Origin: Paractinoplanes tereljensis | Lineage (GTDB): Bacteria; Actinomycetota; Actinomycetes; Mycobacteriales; Micromonosporaceae | Assembly (NCBI RefSeq): GCF_016862435.1 | Contig: NZ_BOMY01000028.1 | Location: 1 to 64,000 of the forward strand | Length of the DNA stretch: 64,000 bases | Direction: 5' to 3' | Shown: in pieces, positions 54,815 through 64,000 of the stretch | Position numbering within the stretch: the stretch's first letter is position 1 | Layout: each line of letters opens with the position of its first letter | Notes under the pieces: model-generated | What the model saw: the letters and a program-made list of their open reading frames with translations, nothing else | Database searches by the model: none | Told to the model about the DNA's origin: nothing | Position numbers and translations under genes: made by a program

Positions 54815-56920
54815 CTACCGGACCGCGACGAAGCGGGCCGGCTCGGCAAGGATCCGGGCTGCTCCGGTGAGGTCGGCGAGCCGGGCGGCGAGGGTTGCCA
54901 CCGCGAGGCGCTCCGGGAGGGCGGCGCTGAACTTGAGTCCGTCGAGCGCCTTCGTGCTGACCTCGGGCAGGCAGAGTCGATCGGCGGCGTCGGCGGTAAG
55001 AGCCCGCCATGATGCCGGGGTGAGGTCTTCACGGAGCCGGATGTAGCGGTCGTCGAAGCGCTGGGCGGGGTCGACGACCTCACTCAGGGTAGCGGCGAGG
55101 GTCGCGTTGGCGCGGAAGCCGGCCCAGGTCCACCAGCGTAAGTCGTGGTTGTCCGCGCGCAGGACGACGGTGCCGCCCGGGTGAACAACGGACGAGAGCT
55201 TCTCCTGCTGCGTGGCGAGCTGATCCATGGCCCGGCGGGTCAGTTTCACCGGCGGATCGGCGCCGAGGAGGACTTCGCGCGTGGCTCGGGTCAGCTCGAA
55301 GCCGGTGCCGGCGAAGCCGCCGGCCGTCCATCGGGCCTTACCACCGGATTCGGTCGGCTCGACGAAGCAGCGGCGGCGCTTCCAGTCGATGTAGGTGACC
55401 TGCCAGCTGCGTCCGGCGAGCAGGAGACGGCGTGGGCCGGGCACCTCCTCGGTGAGCAGGCAGGGATCGATCCGGCCGAGCTCGTCGCGGCCGACGAAGA
55501 CGGTGAATTCGGGTGGCCCGAGGAAGACCGCGGTCATGTCCATGAAGTGCCGGCGCCCGAAGCGTTTCTCGGCCTCCGGGCCGATGAAGTACATGCCGCC
55601 GTCGTTGTCGAGGTAGCCCTGCCCGGCCAGGTGCCGCGCGATGGGTTCGGCGCCACGGTCGAACGGGGCCAGGCCGTTCCACCATTCCGGCCAGAGCTGG
55701 TCGCCGACGCGGTGTTCCTGCAGGCACAACGCCATCAGCTGCTGGGCGACGATGTGCCGAGGCTCGGGCGTGGGCGTCACCGGTTCGACCCACCCGGAGC
55801 CCCAGAGGTGAAGCAAGGCCGCTGCTTGGACCAGTGACTCGCCCCGGACGGTGAGGAAGAGGCAGTTGCGCACGGTGTCGGCTCGCCGGCCGGTACGGCC
55901 CAGCCGTTGCAGGAACGAGGCGACGGTAGCCGGTGAGTCGATCTGGATGACCCGGTCGAGGTCGCCGACGTCGATGCCGAGCTCCAGGGTGCTGGTGGAG
56001 ACGATGACGCAGTCGCGGGCCTCGGCGAACGCGGTCTCCGAGCGCCGCCGTTCGTCGGTCGACAGCGACGCGTGGGACAGGAACGTGGTGATGCCGTGCC
56101 CGCGCAGCAGTTGGCCGAGCTGCTCGACGGTCTGCCGGGCTTCGCAGAAGACCAGCCGTTTCTCACCGGCGTGCAGCGCGGCAATGATCTTGGCGGCGTT
56201 CGGCAGCGAGCCGACGTAGTCGAGTTCGATGTCACCGGGTGGCACCCGGGGGGTCGCGGTGACCGGCAGGTCCGGTGCGACGACCGTGGCCGGCCGCTGG
56301 CCGGCCCCAGCACCTTGCAACCAGTCAAGGAGCTGGCCGGGGTTCCCGACAGTGGCGGACAAGCCGACGCGCTGCAGCGGGCTCCCCACCAGATGGGTGA
56401 GCCTTTCGAGTACGGCGAGCAGATGCCAGCCTCGGTCGTCCCCGGCGAACGCGTGGACCTCGTCGACGATCACCGCACGGAGGCCGGAGAAGAACGCCCG
56501 GTGGTCGACGTTCACGCTGACCAGCATCGACTCGAGGGACTCGGGGGTGGTGAGCAGGATGTCGGGCCGTGCGGCGAGGATCGCTCGGCGTTTTCCGGCG
56601 GTCACGTCGCCGTGCCAGAGCGCGACCCGGCGGCCGATCCAGTCGGCGTAGCGCTCCAACCGGGGTTCCAGGTTGTTGAGCAGTGCCTTGAGCGGGCACA
56701 GGTAGAGCACGGACGGCCCGGTCCAGCCTTCGGTGGCCATCCGGGTGAGGATCGGGAAGATGGCGGCCTCGGTCTTGCCGCCGGCCGTGGGGGCGAGGAG
56801 TAGCGCGTCGTCTCCGGCGGTCAGTGGGGCGACGGCGGCGCGTTGCAGGGGCCGCAGGTCGGGCCAGCCCAGCGTGTTGACGATGTGGTGCAGCAGCACC
56901 GGGTCCAGCGCGACGCTCAT
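54815..56920 (-). CDS. brxHI: BREX type 2 helicase BrxHI (Lhr-like)
   Basis: 701 residues. Superfamily 2 helicase: Walker A APTAGGKT (43-50), DEVH box (153-156), LSAT (187-190), then FLSHASLSTDERR and the Arg-finger motif QRLGRTGRR (about 341-349). The roughly 330-residue C-terminal part is the Lhr-like specific region. It ends a four-gene operon (pglY-pglZ-brxD-brxHI), the defining distal order of type 2 BREX systems. Exact mechanism in defence is unknown. Starts 8 bases after brxD. Confidence 0.88.
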   Translation of the reverse strand: MSVALDPVLLHHIVNTLGWPDLRPLQRAAVAPLTAGDDALLLAPTAGGKTEAAIFPILTRMATEGWTGPSVLYLCPLKALLNNLEPRLERYADWIGRRVALWHGDVTAGKRRAILAARPDILLTTPESLESMLVSVNVDHRAFFSGLRAVIVDEVHAFAGDDRGWHLLAVLERLTHLVGSPLQRVGLSATVGNPGQLLDWLQGAGAGQRPATVVAPDLPVTATPRVPPGDIELDYVGSLPNAAKIIAALHAGEKRLVFCEARQTVEQLGQLLRGHGITTFLSHASLSTDERRRSETAFAEARDCVIVSTSTLELGIDVGDLDRVIQIDSPATVASFLQRLGRTGRRADTVRNCLFLTVRGESLVQAAALLHLWGSGWVEPVTPTPEPRHIVAQQLMALCLQEHRVGDQLWPEWWNGLAPFDRGAEPIARHLAGQGYLDNDGGMYFIGPEAEKRFGRRHFMDMTAVFLGPPEFTVFVGRDELGRIDPCLLTEEVPGPRRLLLAGRSWQVTYIDWKRRRCFVEPTESGGKARWTAGGFAGTGFELTRATREVLLGADPPVKLTRRAMDQLATQQEKLSSVVHPGGTVVLRADNHDLRWWTWAGFRANATLAATLSEVVDPAQRFDDRYIRLREDLTPASWRALTADAADRLCLPEVSTKALDGLKFSAALPERLAVATLAARLADLTGAARILAEPARFVAVR

Positions 56921-56928
56921 GTCGGCCG

Positions 56929-58230
56929 CTACAACTGCAGGGTGATGTCGTCGGCAGCGGCGACGTTGCGTTCCACCGCGGTCAACTCGTCGGAGCGTAC
57001 GGTCAGTGCGTAGTGCTCGCGCGGGTTCCAGTCGTCGAACTGGTCGGCCCGGTCCAGTACGTCGGCCACCAGCTTCTTGAGATAGATGCGGGGCGCCACC
57101 CCGACCTGACCGCCGAGTTTGCCGGTGACGGCGACGGCGAGTTCCCGCAGGTAACTGTCGTCGATCCGGTCCTGGACGGCACTGCTGCCGTAGATGTCGC
57201 GGACCCGGGAGCCCAGCTCGACGAGGGCGTCCAGCGAGAAGCCCGGAAGCCGCACCTGGGTGGCACGCGGGTTGTCCCAGCGGGCGTCAGAGCCGAAATC
57301 GGTGGCCAGCCGCTGGGCGAGCGGGGGGAGCCGCTGGACACCCTGAGCGCCGTCGTAGAAAGCTGGTGTGCCGGTGATGACCAGCAGAAGGCCGGGGAAG
57401 CGCCCGGCGTAGATCTCGTCGATGAACTGGCGCAACGCGTTGAGGGCCTTGTCTCGCGCGTCAGAGCGGACCCGCTGCAGGGTCTCGACCTCGTCGAGCA
57501 CCAGCAGCAGGCCGGGATGACCGCTGTCGCGCAGCACGGTGAGCAGGCCTTGCAGGAAGCTGAGGGCGGCGAAGTGGTCGAGGTCGCCCTTGACGCCCGC
57601 GACCCGGCGAGTCGCCGCGGCGACGTGCGGCTGGCCGCTGAGCCAGGCCGCCAGCCCGTCCGCGGTGGCATGGTCGCCGCCGGCCGTCGCGGCCCGGTAG
57701 CCGCGGACCGCCGCCGCGAAGCCCGGCGTGCTGCGGGAGATCTCGGCCAGCCGCACTTCGAGCAGTGCGCCCACGGCAGTCTCGAGCGCATTGGCGTCGT
57801 CCTCGGCGACCTTGCCACCGGCCACCACGTCGTCCTCGAGCGCGTAGATCCAGCCGTCCAGGATCGGGCGCAGGGCGCTCGGCGAGAACTGTTCGGTGCT
57901 CAGGTTCTCCACCAGCCTGCGGTAGACGGTCTCCATCCGGTGCAGTGGTGTCTCCAACTCCGAGATCTGCACCTCGGCCGCCGCGAAGCCGCGACGCTTG
58001 GCGCGTTCCGCCAGCCATCGGGTGAAGAAGGTCTTTCCGGCGCCGTACTCGCCGCGGATGGCTTTGAAGACGCTGCCGCCGCCGGCGGCGCGGTCCAGGT
58101 CGTCGTCGAGGGCGGCGACGAATCGGTCGAGTCCGACCGCCAAGGCGTCCAAACCGTTGACCGGTACGACTCCGCGGCGCAACGCGTCGATGACGTCCCG
58201 CCGTCGCCTCGGCGACATTTCCACGCTCAC
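56929..58230 (-). CDS. brxD: BREX ATP-binding protein BrxD
   Basis: 433 residues. P-loop ATPase with Walker A RGEYGAGKTFF (about 59-69) and Walker B LLLVLDEVETL (about 239-249), with the start RRRDVIDALRRGVVPVNGLDALAVG split from the P-loop by a linker, as in DUF2791/BrxD proteins. The start ATG overlaps the pglZ stop by 4 bases. Present only in type 2 and related BREX systems. Confidence 0.87.
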   Translation of the reverse strand: MSVEMSPRRRRDVIDALRRGVVPVNGLDALAVGLDRFVAALDDDLDRAAGGGSVFKAIRGEYGAGKTFFTRWLAERAKRRGFAAAEVQISELETPLHRMETVYRRLVENLSTEQFSPSALRPILDGWIYALEDDVVAGGKVAEDDANALETAVGALLEVRLAEISRSTPGFAAAVRGYRAATAGGDHATADGLAAWLSGQPHVAAATRRVAGVKGDLDHFAALSFLQGLLTVLRDSGHPGLLLVLDEVETLQRVRSDARDKALNALRQFIDEIYAGRFPGLLLVITGTPAFYDGAQGVQRLPPLAQRLATDFGSDARWDNPRATQVRLPGFSLDALVELGSRVRDIYGSSAVQDRIDDSYLRELAVAVTGKLGGQVGVAPRIYLKKLVADVLDRADQFDDWNPREHYALTVRSDELTAVERNVAAADDITLQL

Positions 58231-60896
58231 GGCAGGACCAGACCGAACTGCTCGACGAGCAACGTCTGGTCGAGCAGCACGGTTGTCCCGTCAGCGTCCA
58301 CCGTCACCACCGGATAGCCCTCCACCTGCAGCAACTTGCGCAACGCGGTCACCGTTCCGTGGATCCGATGAGCGGGTATCCGGGTGCGTGCGGCGAGTGT
58401 GTCGAGGGTGGCTCGGCCGTTACCGGCCAACAGCGTCTTGAGTAGCGCGGCCACCCGCTCGTCCGGCAGGACACCACGGCTCCCGCGCCGTTGCCGATAC
58501 AGCGGACTGCCGAGCAGGGCGGTGATGAGGGCATTCTCGGCCGGCAGCGCCGGGAGCGTGCCGGTTACCGGCTCCGGCATCTCGAACAGTACGGCTGCCT
58601 GGGGCGCGCTCGGCGCCTTACCCGGCTTGGCAGTCACCCTTGCCTGTTCCACCGGCACCGGCAGGGGTTCTCGCCACCAGTCAGGGCTGGCGATCGGTGC
58701 AGCGGCCCAGCCGGGCAATGCATCCTCGTCGCCGGCGGTGAAGACGAGAAGCGGGATGACAGCTTCGGCGGGTGCGGCGCCGCCGTGGTAGCCGGCCTTA
58801 CGCGGGCCGTACCGGATCTCTTCGCGCCACGGCAGCACCACCGTCCCGTCGCCCAGCGCCACCCGCGGGCCGGACACGACGATCTCACCGTCTGCGGCGG
58901 GCTCTGTCGCCGGGCGCCAGCGGTTCTCGTCGGAGTCGCTGCCCCGCATGATCGCCTCCGGCCCGCGGTCGACGACGTGGCCGTGATCGGAAACCACGAT
59001 GACGACGCGATCCTGAGCCGCGGTGAGCAGGTCGGGCAGGGCCGGGACGGTGTGGGTGTCCCAGACGATCGTGCCGGGTTCGCTGCGGTCCAGAGCGTCA
59101 TCGATGGTGTTGATCACCGCGGCGACCACTCGCCGGCCCGGCTCCTCCAGGGCGGCCCGCACATCAGGATCGACCGCCTCTCCGGAGGTGGTCCGCAGGT
59201 CACCCTTGTGCAGGAGAACCCCGTCGGGGAACCGCTTCATGAACGCGGCTCGTTCAGCTCGGCGTTCGCCCACGGCGATCCGCCCGCTCAGCAGGCTGCA
59301 ACGGCTGACCTGAGTCACCGTCGGCAGCGCGGCCACGATGCCCGTACGAGGGCCACCGCTCCGGGTCAGTTCCAGCCACGCGCCGTGCCGGGCGAGGGAT
59401 TCGCCCAGTTCGGTGGCGGCGGCCATGCTCATTCCGTCCAGGATCAGCAGGAGAACCCGGCGTCCGCTGTCCACGATCGGCTGGACGACCCGGTCGAGGA
59501 CGTCCTCGACACGAAGCAGGGCACCCGGTGCCTGGTCGGCCATCGTGGCGACGGCGAGGAGCTCGGCGAACTGCTCGTCGTGCCGGCGGCGGCGATTGTC
59601 GACAGCGCGGTGCAGGTCCCGGTAGGCCTGTCCGACGATGGGGTCCACGTCCCCGGCGAACAGGTCCAACCGGGCGCGGTCCACCCATCCGTCGACGCGT
59701 ACGTGGCGGTGCACGGCGTCCAGAAGGGTGTCCGGTGGCGGGGCTTCGGCGGTGGCGAGCCACCGGAGCAGCCGCAGGGCCATGCGTGCCTTCTCCAGGC
59801 GTTGCCGGTCGGCCGCGCGGTGCGACTCGACGTCGCCGAGGGCGGATTGCGCCCGGATCACCGCCGCCGGTGCGGGTGGAGCTGCCACCGCCGCACGAAC
59901 GGCCTCGGCGAAGGTCCGCAAACGATGCACGAAGCCGCTCGGCAACAGGAAGGAGGAGCCGAGGTGATCCGTGATGTCGATCTCAGCGGCGATGGTTTCG
60001 GCCTGCCGGAGGATCTGCCTGGCCTGCCGGCGGTCGTGCACGTCGTCCGAGTCGACAGTCCGGTCCACCCAGGCTTCGGCCGCGTCGTGGAACGCCTCGA
60101 CCTGCCCGGATGTCAGCCGGGCGCCGCCGAAACGAGGTTCCAGCCTGGTGCGTGCGACCGCCAGGTCGACGGCGGCGACCGCCGACTCGGAGCGTGGCCA
60201 CAGGACGGCGGTGAGCAGACCCATCGGTATCGCGTCGAAACCGTGTCCGGCTCGAGCGGCCGCCATGATCGGGACTGCGGCTTGCCCGGCGGTGTCGACG
60301 AGGTAGTCGGTGAGACCCTTAGCCACCTCCGCGGGCAACGCCATGAACGCCATCTGGGCGGTGGCATCCCTGGTCCACTGCAGGAGCCCGGCCACGTCGA
60401 GGCGATCATGCGGGATGTCCAGAACCGTCGTTGCCAGGCAGCTGAGCGCATGTGCCCGGGTGAGTACGGTGCCGGGTGGCGCGGGCCAGCCGTCGAGCGG
60501 AATGTGGTCACCGAGGGCAGCGGCCACCCAGTTCCCGGTCCGCGGCAGGGTGGGGTCGAGGGAGACTCCGCCGAACATCTGCCGTACCAGTTCCCAGGCG
60601 TCCACCCGGCGGACGGTCTGCTTACTGAGATGGGCCAGGAGCCCTTCACCGAGCTGAGCGTCGGTCAGCTCGGTCAGCAGAACGAGTCTCTCGTCGCCGG
60701 TCCGGTCGTGCAGGGCAGCGCGGGCGGCGAGCGGTGTCTCACACGGCACGACTCGTAGCCGGGTGTCACCGATGACCAGATGTGGGTCCCCGGCCCAGGA
60801 AGGGGCGGCCGCGAGCGCGATGGCCTCGGCGTCGTCCTGCTCGCCGAGCCACGCCGCGACCTTCCGCCGGATGGCGTCCGGCTGCACCTGTGTCAC
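58227..60896 (-). CDS. pglZ: BREX phosphatase-like protein PglZ
   Basis: 889 residues. The alkaline-phosphatase-superfamily PglZ domain is in the middle: LILDGMSMAAATELGE (about 480-495), VVIVVSDHGHVVDRG (about 630-645) and the YHGG segment with AEAVIPLLVF (about 700-713) are its metal and active-site motifs. PglZ is the hallmark of all BREX/Pgl systems and is needed for phage growth limitation. The N-terminal about 450 residues are helical and lineage-specific. Overlaps pglY and brxD by 4 bases each. Confidence 0.92.
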   Translation of the reverse strand: MTQVQPDAIRRKVAAWLGEQDDAEAIALAAAPSWAGDPHLVIGDTRLRVVPCETPLAARAALHDRTGDERLVLLTELTDAQLGEGLLAHLSKQTVRRVDAWELVRQMFGGVSLDPTLPRTGNWVAAALGDHIPLDGWPAPPGTVLTRAHALSCLATTVLDIPHDRLDVAGLLQWTRDATAQMAFMALPAEVAKGLTDYLVDTAGQAAVPIMAAARAGHGFDAIPMGLLTAVLWPRSESAVAAVDLAVARTRLEPRFGGARLTSGQVEAFHDAAEAWVDRTVDSDDVHDRRQARQILRQAETIAAEIDITDHLGSSFLLPSGFVHRLRTFAEAVRAAVAAPPAPAAVIRAQSALGDVESHRAADRQRLEKARMALRLLRWLATAEAPPPDTLLDAVHRHVRVDGWVDRARLDLFAGDVDPIVGQAYRDLHRAVDNRRRRHDEQFAELLAVATMADQAPGALLRVEDVLDRVVQPIVDSGRRVLLLILDGMSMAAATELGESLARHGAWLELTRSGGPRTGIVAALPTVTQVSRCSLLSGRIAVGERRAERAAFMKRFPDGVLLHKGDLRTTSGEAVDPDVRAALEEPGRRVVAAVINTIDDALDRSEPGTIVWDTHTVPALPDLLTAAQDRVVIVVSDHGHVVDRGPEAIMRGSDSDENRWRPATEPAADGEIVVSGPRVALGDGTVVLPWREEIRYGPRKAGYHGGAAPAEAVIPLLVFTAGDEDALPGWAAAPIASPDWWREPLPVPVEQARVTAKPGKAPSAPQAAVLFEMPEPVTGTLPALPAENALITALLGSPLYRQRRGSRGVLPDERVAALLKTLLAGNGRATLDTLAARTRIPAHRIHGTVTALRKLLQVEGYPVVTVDADGTTVLLDQTLLVEQFGLVLP

Positions 60897-63800
60897 GTGG
60901 TTTCCCAGGTGACCGTCACCCGGCGGCCGGCGGTGATCTCCGCACTGATCTGTTCGGCGACCCGGCGCCAGCCTTCCTCGTCATTGACGACTTCCTGCCG
61001 TACCGAACGACGCCCTGGCCCGGGCTCCGGCACCCGGGGCGGCGTGGGTGCCGGGTCCCCGGCCGGCGGGGTGGGCCGGTCCTCGGCCAGCAGGGCGGCC
61101 GCCGCGGCGACCGCCACCTCGATCTCCTTGACCAGATCGGCGGCATGCTGCTGACGCCGGGCCGATGCCCGTAGCCGCTCCATCGCCGCCCGTGCCCGTT
61201 CGTCCGTGCCTTCCCGGCCGGCGATCGGCCTCAGCAACGACCACTGCGCCTGATCGAGAGCACGCACCACGGCGGCCGCACTGGCCATCGCGGCTCCGGC
61301 CGCGTCATCGTCGATCTCGCCCAGGTCGGTGCGGCTGAGCAGCGACACCGTGACGACGTCGTCCCGTTCGTGCTGGAGGTCCTGCAGCAGGTCGGCGACG
61401 CGGCGTGCGGTCGCGAGCCGGCCGTCCGGCGCGGTGGGGTCGAGACCCAGAATGTCGGCGTGCCGGTTCAACCGGCCGACCAGGTCGGCGGCGGCGGCGG
61501 CATGCTTCGCCGCCGCGGTGCGCAGCGCGGAGGCCAGCGGGCCGAGGTTGGCCGGGGTCCGCCAGGCCGGGAGCGCCAGCCCGAACATCGGCTGGGCCCG
61601 CTGCACAGCGAGGCGCCAGTCATTCTCCTCCGGCATCGGTGGATGGCGCAGTTCGTGATCGTCGGTGACGGCCGCGACGGAATCGACGGGCACCTTACCG
61701 CCGTGCAGGTACCAGGCCAGTTGTTGCTCAAGGGCGAAGACCGAGATGATCAGATTTTGCAGGTCCCGGTCGAATCCTCGTGGGGCGGGCTGGTCGAGGA
61801 ACTCGCGGAGCCGCCGAACCGGGAACTTCTCGGTGTCGCCCGCGTCGGCGGCGAACTGCAGGAGATGCCGGCTCCAGTAGCAGGTGCTGGTGGTCAGGAC
61901 GTACCGGTGGTCTACGAGTTCGCCCAGTTCCAGGTTGTTGCAGATGCGGCGGATGACCCGATGGTCGGCCGGTGGCACATTCACGCCCCGGGTCGGATCG
62001 GCGGACGCCTCGCGGGCGTAGTGCAGGACCTTGCCGAGTTCCGCCTTCGTGATCGGCTTCTCGTCCTCCGGCAGGGCCGGCTTCCCCGGGTACGCCCAGG
62101 CCAGCAATTCGCCGGTGAGGTTGTCGAAGGCCTCCTTCAACGTCCCGCCGCGCGGGTCGCCGATGAGCAACCCTTCGTCGAGTGTGTGCAGGACCCCGAC
62201 GTTGTCCTCCTCGACGTCGGCGGACTGCGGTTTGGCCGCGCCGTACGCCTGCTTGAGGGCGGTGAGCAGGCTGCCTCGCAGCTGGGTCTGGCGTTGCTGC
62301 AGGTAGATGCGGCCCTGCTGCCGGTCGGCGAGGGGCCAGTCGGCGGCGAGGGCGTTCAACCGGTCGCCGGTGCCGCCCAGCAGATAGTTGACCTTCGCCA
62401 GCTGGGCCACCCGGCCCATCAGCTCGTCGGTCAGGTAGAACGGCAACCAGAAGACGGTGTGCGACCCGCGCGGCAGGCCGGTTATCCGGGCCCGGTCCGA
62501 GTTGCGCGGATAGCCCTGTGGGTCGAACGGGTAGTCGATGATGATGCGCCACGCGTCCCCGGTGGCGATCAGTGCCGCATCCGGCATCGTGTCCTGGTCG
62601 CGGACGTTGCCGAACTTGACCTGGAGGAGGTGCCGCCGGCCGCGCCAGTCACGCGGTTGCTGCAACTCGCCGAGCTGCCCCTCGGCGCCGGTCAGGCCCA
62701 TCTCGCTGGTGATCAGCTCGCGCAGCAATTGCTGCCGGGCGCCGGTCGTGGTGGTCTCCTGATCGGACACCAGGTCGAGCAGCTTGTCGTAGTCGACGGT
62801 GTTCAGCTTGAGGGTGACCACCGGGTCGGGCCCGTCGCTGAGATGCAGCTCGCCGGCGTCGTTGGCCACCTTGTTGAGCCGGTTCAGCACGATCTGGTTC
62901 TCGTAGCCGGGAATCGGCGAGGTGATCGTCCCGAAGTTCAGCGCATGCAGTTTGGCCGCGGTCAGGTTGTGCAGGGCCGGCACCTCGGGCACCAGCGCGC
63001 CCAGCAGCACCGTTTTGATCAGCTTGTCGTCGAGCTGGAACTGGACGTGCCCGGCCGTCTGGTCGTCGGCGATCCCGTTGAGTCGCAGCAGAAGGGGGCG
63101 CAACTTCTGCCGGTACAGACTGCGGGCGGCCTGGAACTGCTGCTTGAGCTTGGGCCGGTCGGGCAACTCGCCGTTGAGGACCAGCGGTTCGAACAGGGCC
63201 GCGACGCCGATCAGGTCGTTGACCCGCAGCGTCGCACGGCGATCGACGAGGAGCTCGGTCATCACCTTCAGCGCCGTCCGCTCCCGCTGCAACGCCTGCG
63301 ACAGTGCCACCAGGGTCGCCACCAGCGCCGGAGAGAACGGGTAGAGCTTGCGGAAGGCATCCGCGTCGCTGCCGATGCCGGCGTCGCCGTACTGAGCGCC
63401 GAGCAGCAGTGTGTCCCACACCTGCCGGTTGCCGCGCACCGCGGCGAAGGCATTGTCGATGGTCGCGCGGGCCTGCGCGTCGATCGGCCGCAACAGTCGC
63501 TTCTCGGTGATCTCCGGAAGGTTGGTGTCGGCCAGCGCGATCTCGCCCAGCCGGCCCTGCACGCTGCGCATGACGTGCGCGAGCGCCTCGCGCTCGGTGC
63601 CGCCGACCTGTGGCCCGAGGAAATCTTCCAAGTTGCGCTGCCGGGCGACGAACGACACCAGCGGCAGCGGCCGGGACGCATCGGCCGACTCGACCAGCTT
63701 GTTCAGCTTCGCACCCTCGGTGTTGACGAACGTGTGGTCACTGATCCGCCCGGAGAGCCACAGGATCAACTCGTCCAGGAAGAGCACGATGGCGTCGTAG

Positions 63801-64000
63801 CCGAGAGCCTTGGCATGCCGGGTGATGACGGCCAGGCCGGTGTCGAGGTCGAGGTACTCGCCGCTGCGGACCGCACCGGTGAAGAAAGCCGTGGTGAGGG
63901 CCGTGACCAGAGCGTCGCGGTTCGGGGTGCCGGGCGGCGCTGCGGCGGCCTCGGCGTACGTCTGTGGTGTCCAGCCCTGGCGCTGGGCCCGCTGCACCGA
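60893..64000 (-). CDS. pglY: BREX ATPase PglY, 3' part (runs off the right edge)
   Basis: At least 1035 residues are in the window, and the start lies beyond base 64000. The P-loop (Walker A) must be further upstream. Walker B is seen in AIVLFLDELILWLSG (about 69-83 of the visible part). The long C-terminus is helical with few motifs, as in PglY proteins of about 1200-1300 residues (DUF6079). Position directly before pglZ supports the call. In type 2 BREX the order is pglW, pglX, pglY, pglZ, brxD, brxHI, so the methyltransferase and kinase genes should lie to the right. Confidence 0.85.
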   Translation of the reverse strand, partial: SVQRAQRQGWTPQTYAEAAAAPPGTPNRDALVTALTTAFFTGAVRSGEYLDLDTGLAVITRHAKALGYDAIVLFLDELILWLSGRISDHTFVNTEGAKLNKLVESADASRPLPLVSFVARQRNLEDFLGPQVGGTEREALAHVMRSVQGRLGEIALADTNLPEITEKRLLRPIDAQARATIDNAFAAVRGNRQVWDTLLLGAQYGDAGIGSDADAFRKLYPFSPALVATLVALSQALQRERTALKVMTELLVDRRATLRVNDLIGVAALFEPLVLNGELPDRPKLKQQFQAARSLYRQKLRPLLLRLNGIADDQTAGHVQFQLDDKLIKTVLLGALVPEVPALHNLTAAKLHALNFGTITSPIPGYENQIVLNRLNKVANDAGELHLSDGPDPVVTLKLNTVDYDKLLDLVSDQETTTTGARQQLLRELITSEMGLTGAEGQLGELQQPRDWRGRRHLLQVKFGNVRDQDTMPDAALIATGDAWRIIIDYPFDPQGYPRNSDRARITGLPRGSHTVFWLPFYLTDELMGRVAQLAKVNYLLGGTGDRLNALAADWPLADRQQGRIYLQQRQTQLRGSLLTALKQAYGAAKPQSADVEEDNVGVLHTLDEGLLIGDPRGGTLKEAFDNLTGELLAWAYPGKPALPEDEKPITKAELGKVLHYAREASADPTRGVNVPPADHRVIRRICNNLELGELVDHRYVLTTSTCYWSRHLLQFAADAGDTEKFPVRRLREFLDQPAPRGFDRDLQNLIISVFALEQQLAWYLHGGKVPVDSVAAVTDDHELRHPPMPEENDWRLAVQRAQPMFGLALPAWRTPANLGPLASALRTAAAKHAAAAADLVGRLNRHADILGLDPTAPDGRLATARRVADLLQDLQHERDDVVTVSLLSRTDLGEIDDDAAGAAMASAAAVVRALDQAQWSLLRPIAGREGTDERARAAMERLRASARRQQHAADLVKEIEVAVAAAAALLAEDRPTPPAGDPAPTPPRVPEPGPGRRSVRQEVVNDEEGWRRVAEQISAEITAGRRVTVTWETT

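Overview
The window is high-GC DNA (long GC-rich ORFs, many GTG starts, GGAGG-type ribosome binding sites) from an actinomycete. Gene content and order point to a filamentous member such as Actinoplanes or another Micromonosporaceae; this is inferred from protein style and synteny, not from a marker gene. There are no rRNA or tRNA genes that I can see. About 60 protein genes cover almost all of the window.  Much of the window follows an old actinobacterial core block that I know from Mycobacterium tuberculosis Rv1472-Rv1488: ABC-F ATPase, small HTH protein and echA (2.8-5.8 kb); acnR and acnA (12.6-18.2 kb); moxR, DUF58 and VWA genes (31.2-34.2 kb); fabG, inhA and ferrochelatase (37.5-40.0 kb); NfeD and SPFH genes (49.5-51.1 kb). 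Accessory genes are inserted between these anchors.  Layout. 0-2.6 kb: an 18-bp tandem repeat, an AlkD-type glycosylase, an acVLRF1 peptidyl-tRNA hydrolase and a secreted zinc peptidase. 2.8-10.5 kb: ABC-F, HTH and crotonase genes, an ABC exporter, a 166-bp palindromic element, Mug, an atypical SDR, and an XRE regulator with a palindromic operator. 10.45-12.6 kb: a three-gene operon encoding a Cys-tailed TIGR04222 membrane protein, a DUF692 (MNIO) enzyme and a partner protein; this is the best candidate for a little-described system. 12.6-18.2 kb: acnR, a HAD protein lacking its nucleophile, a RIO kinase, DUF2630 and aconitase, with shared putative AcnR operators and an iron box. 18.3-30.8 kb: glycosyltransferase, pullulanase, two repeat-rich noncoding stretches around a lipoprotein, aminopeptidase P, a sugar kinase and PH-domain membrane proteins. 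31-37.4 kb: MoxR system, a small membrane protein behind a structured leader, a secreted hydrolase and a two-component system. 37.5-49.4 kb: fatty acid synthesis, haem synthesis, cell-wall and Nudix genes, a relic of an FxsB-type radical SAM maturase beside a truncated NB-ARC protein, MocR/EamA and a serine hydrolase. 49.5-54.8 kb: NfeD/SPFH, an Ala/Glu-rich anchored protein, an RTX-repeat exoprotein and a membrane protein.  The right end (54.8-64.0 kb) is the distal part of a type 2 BREX (Pgl) phage-defence locus on the minus strand: pglY (running off the window), pglZ, brxD and brxHI, with 4-base overlaps or an 8-base gap. The methyltransferase pglX and kinase pglW should lie beyond the right edge.
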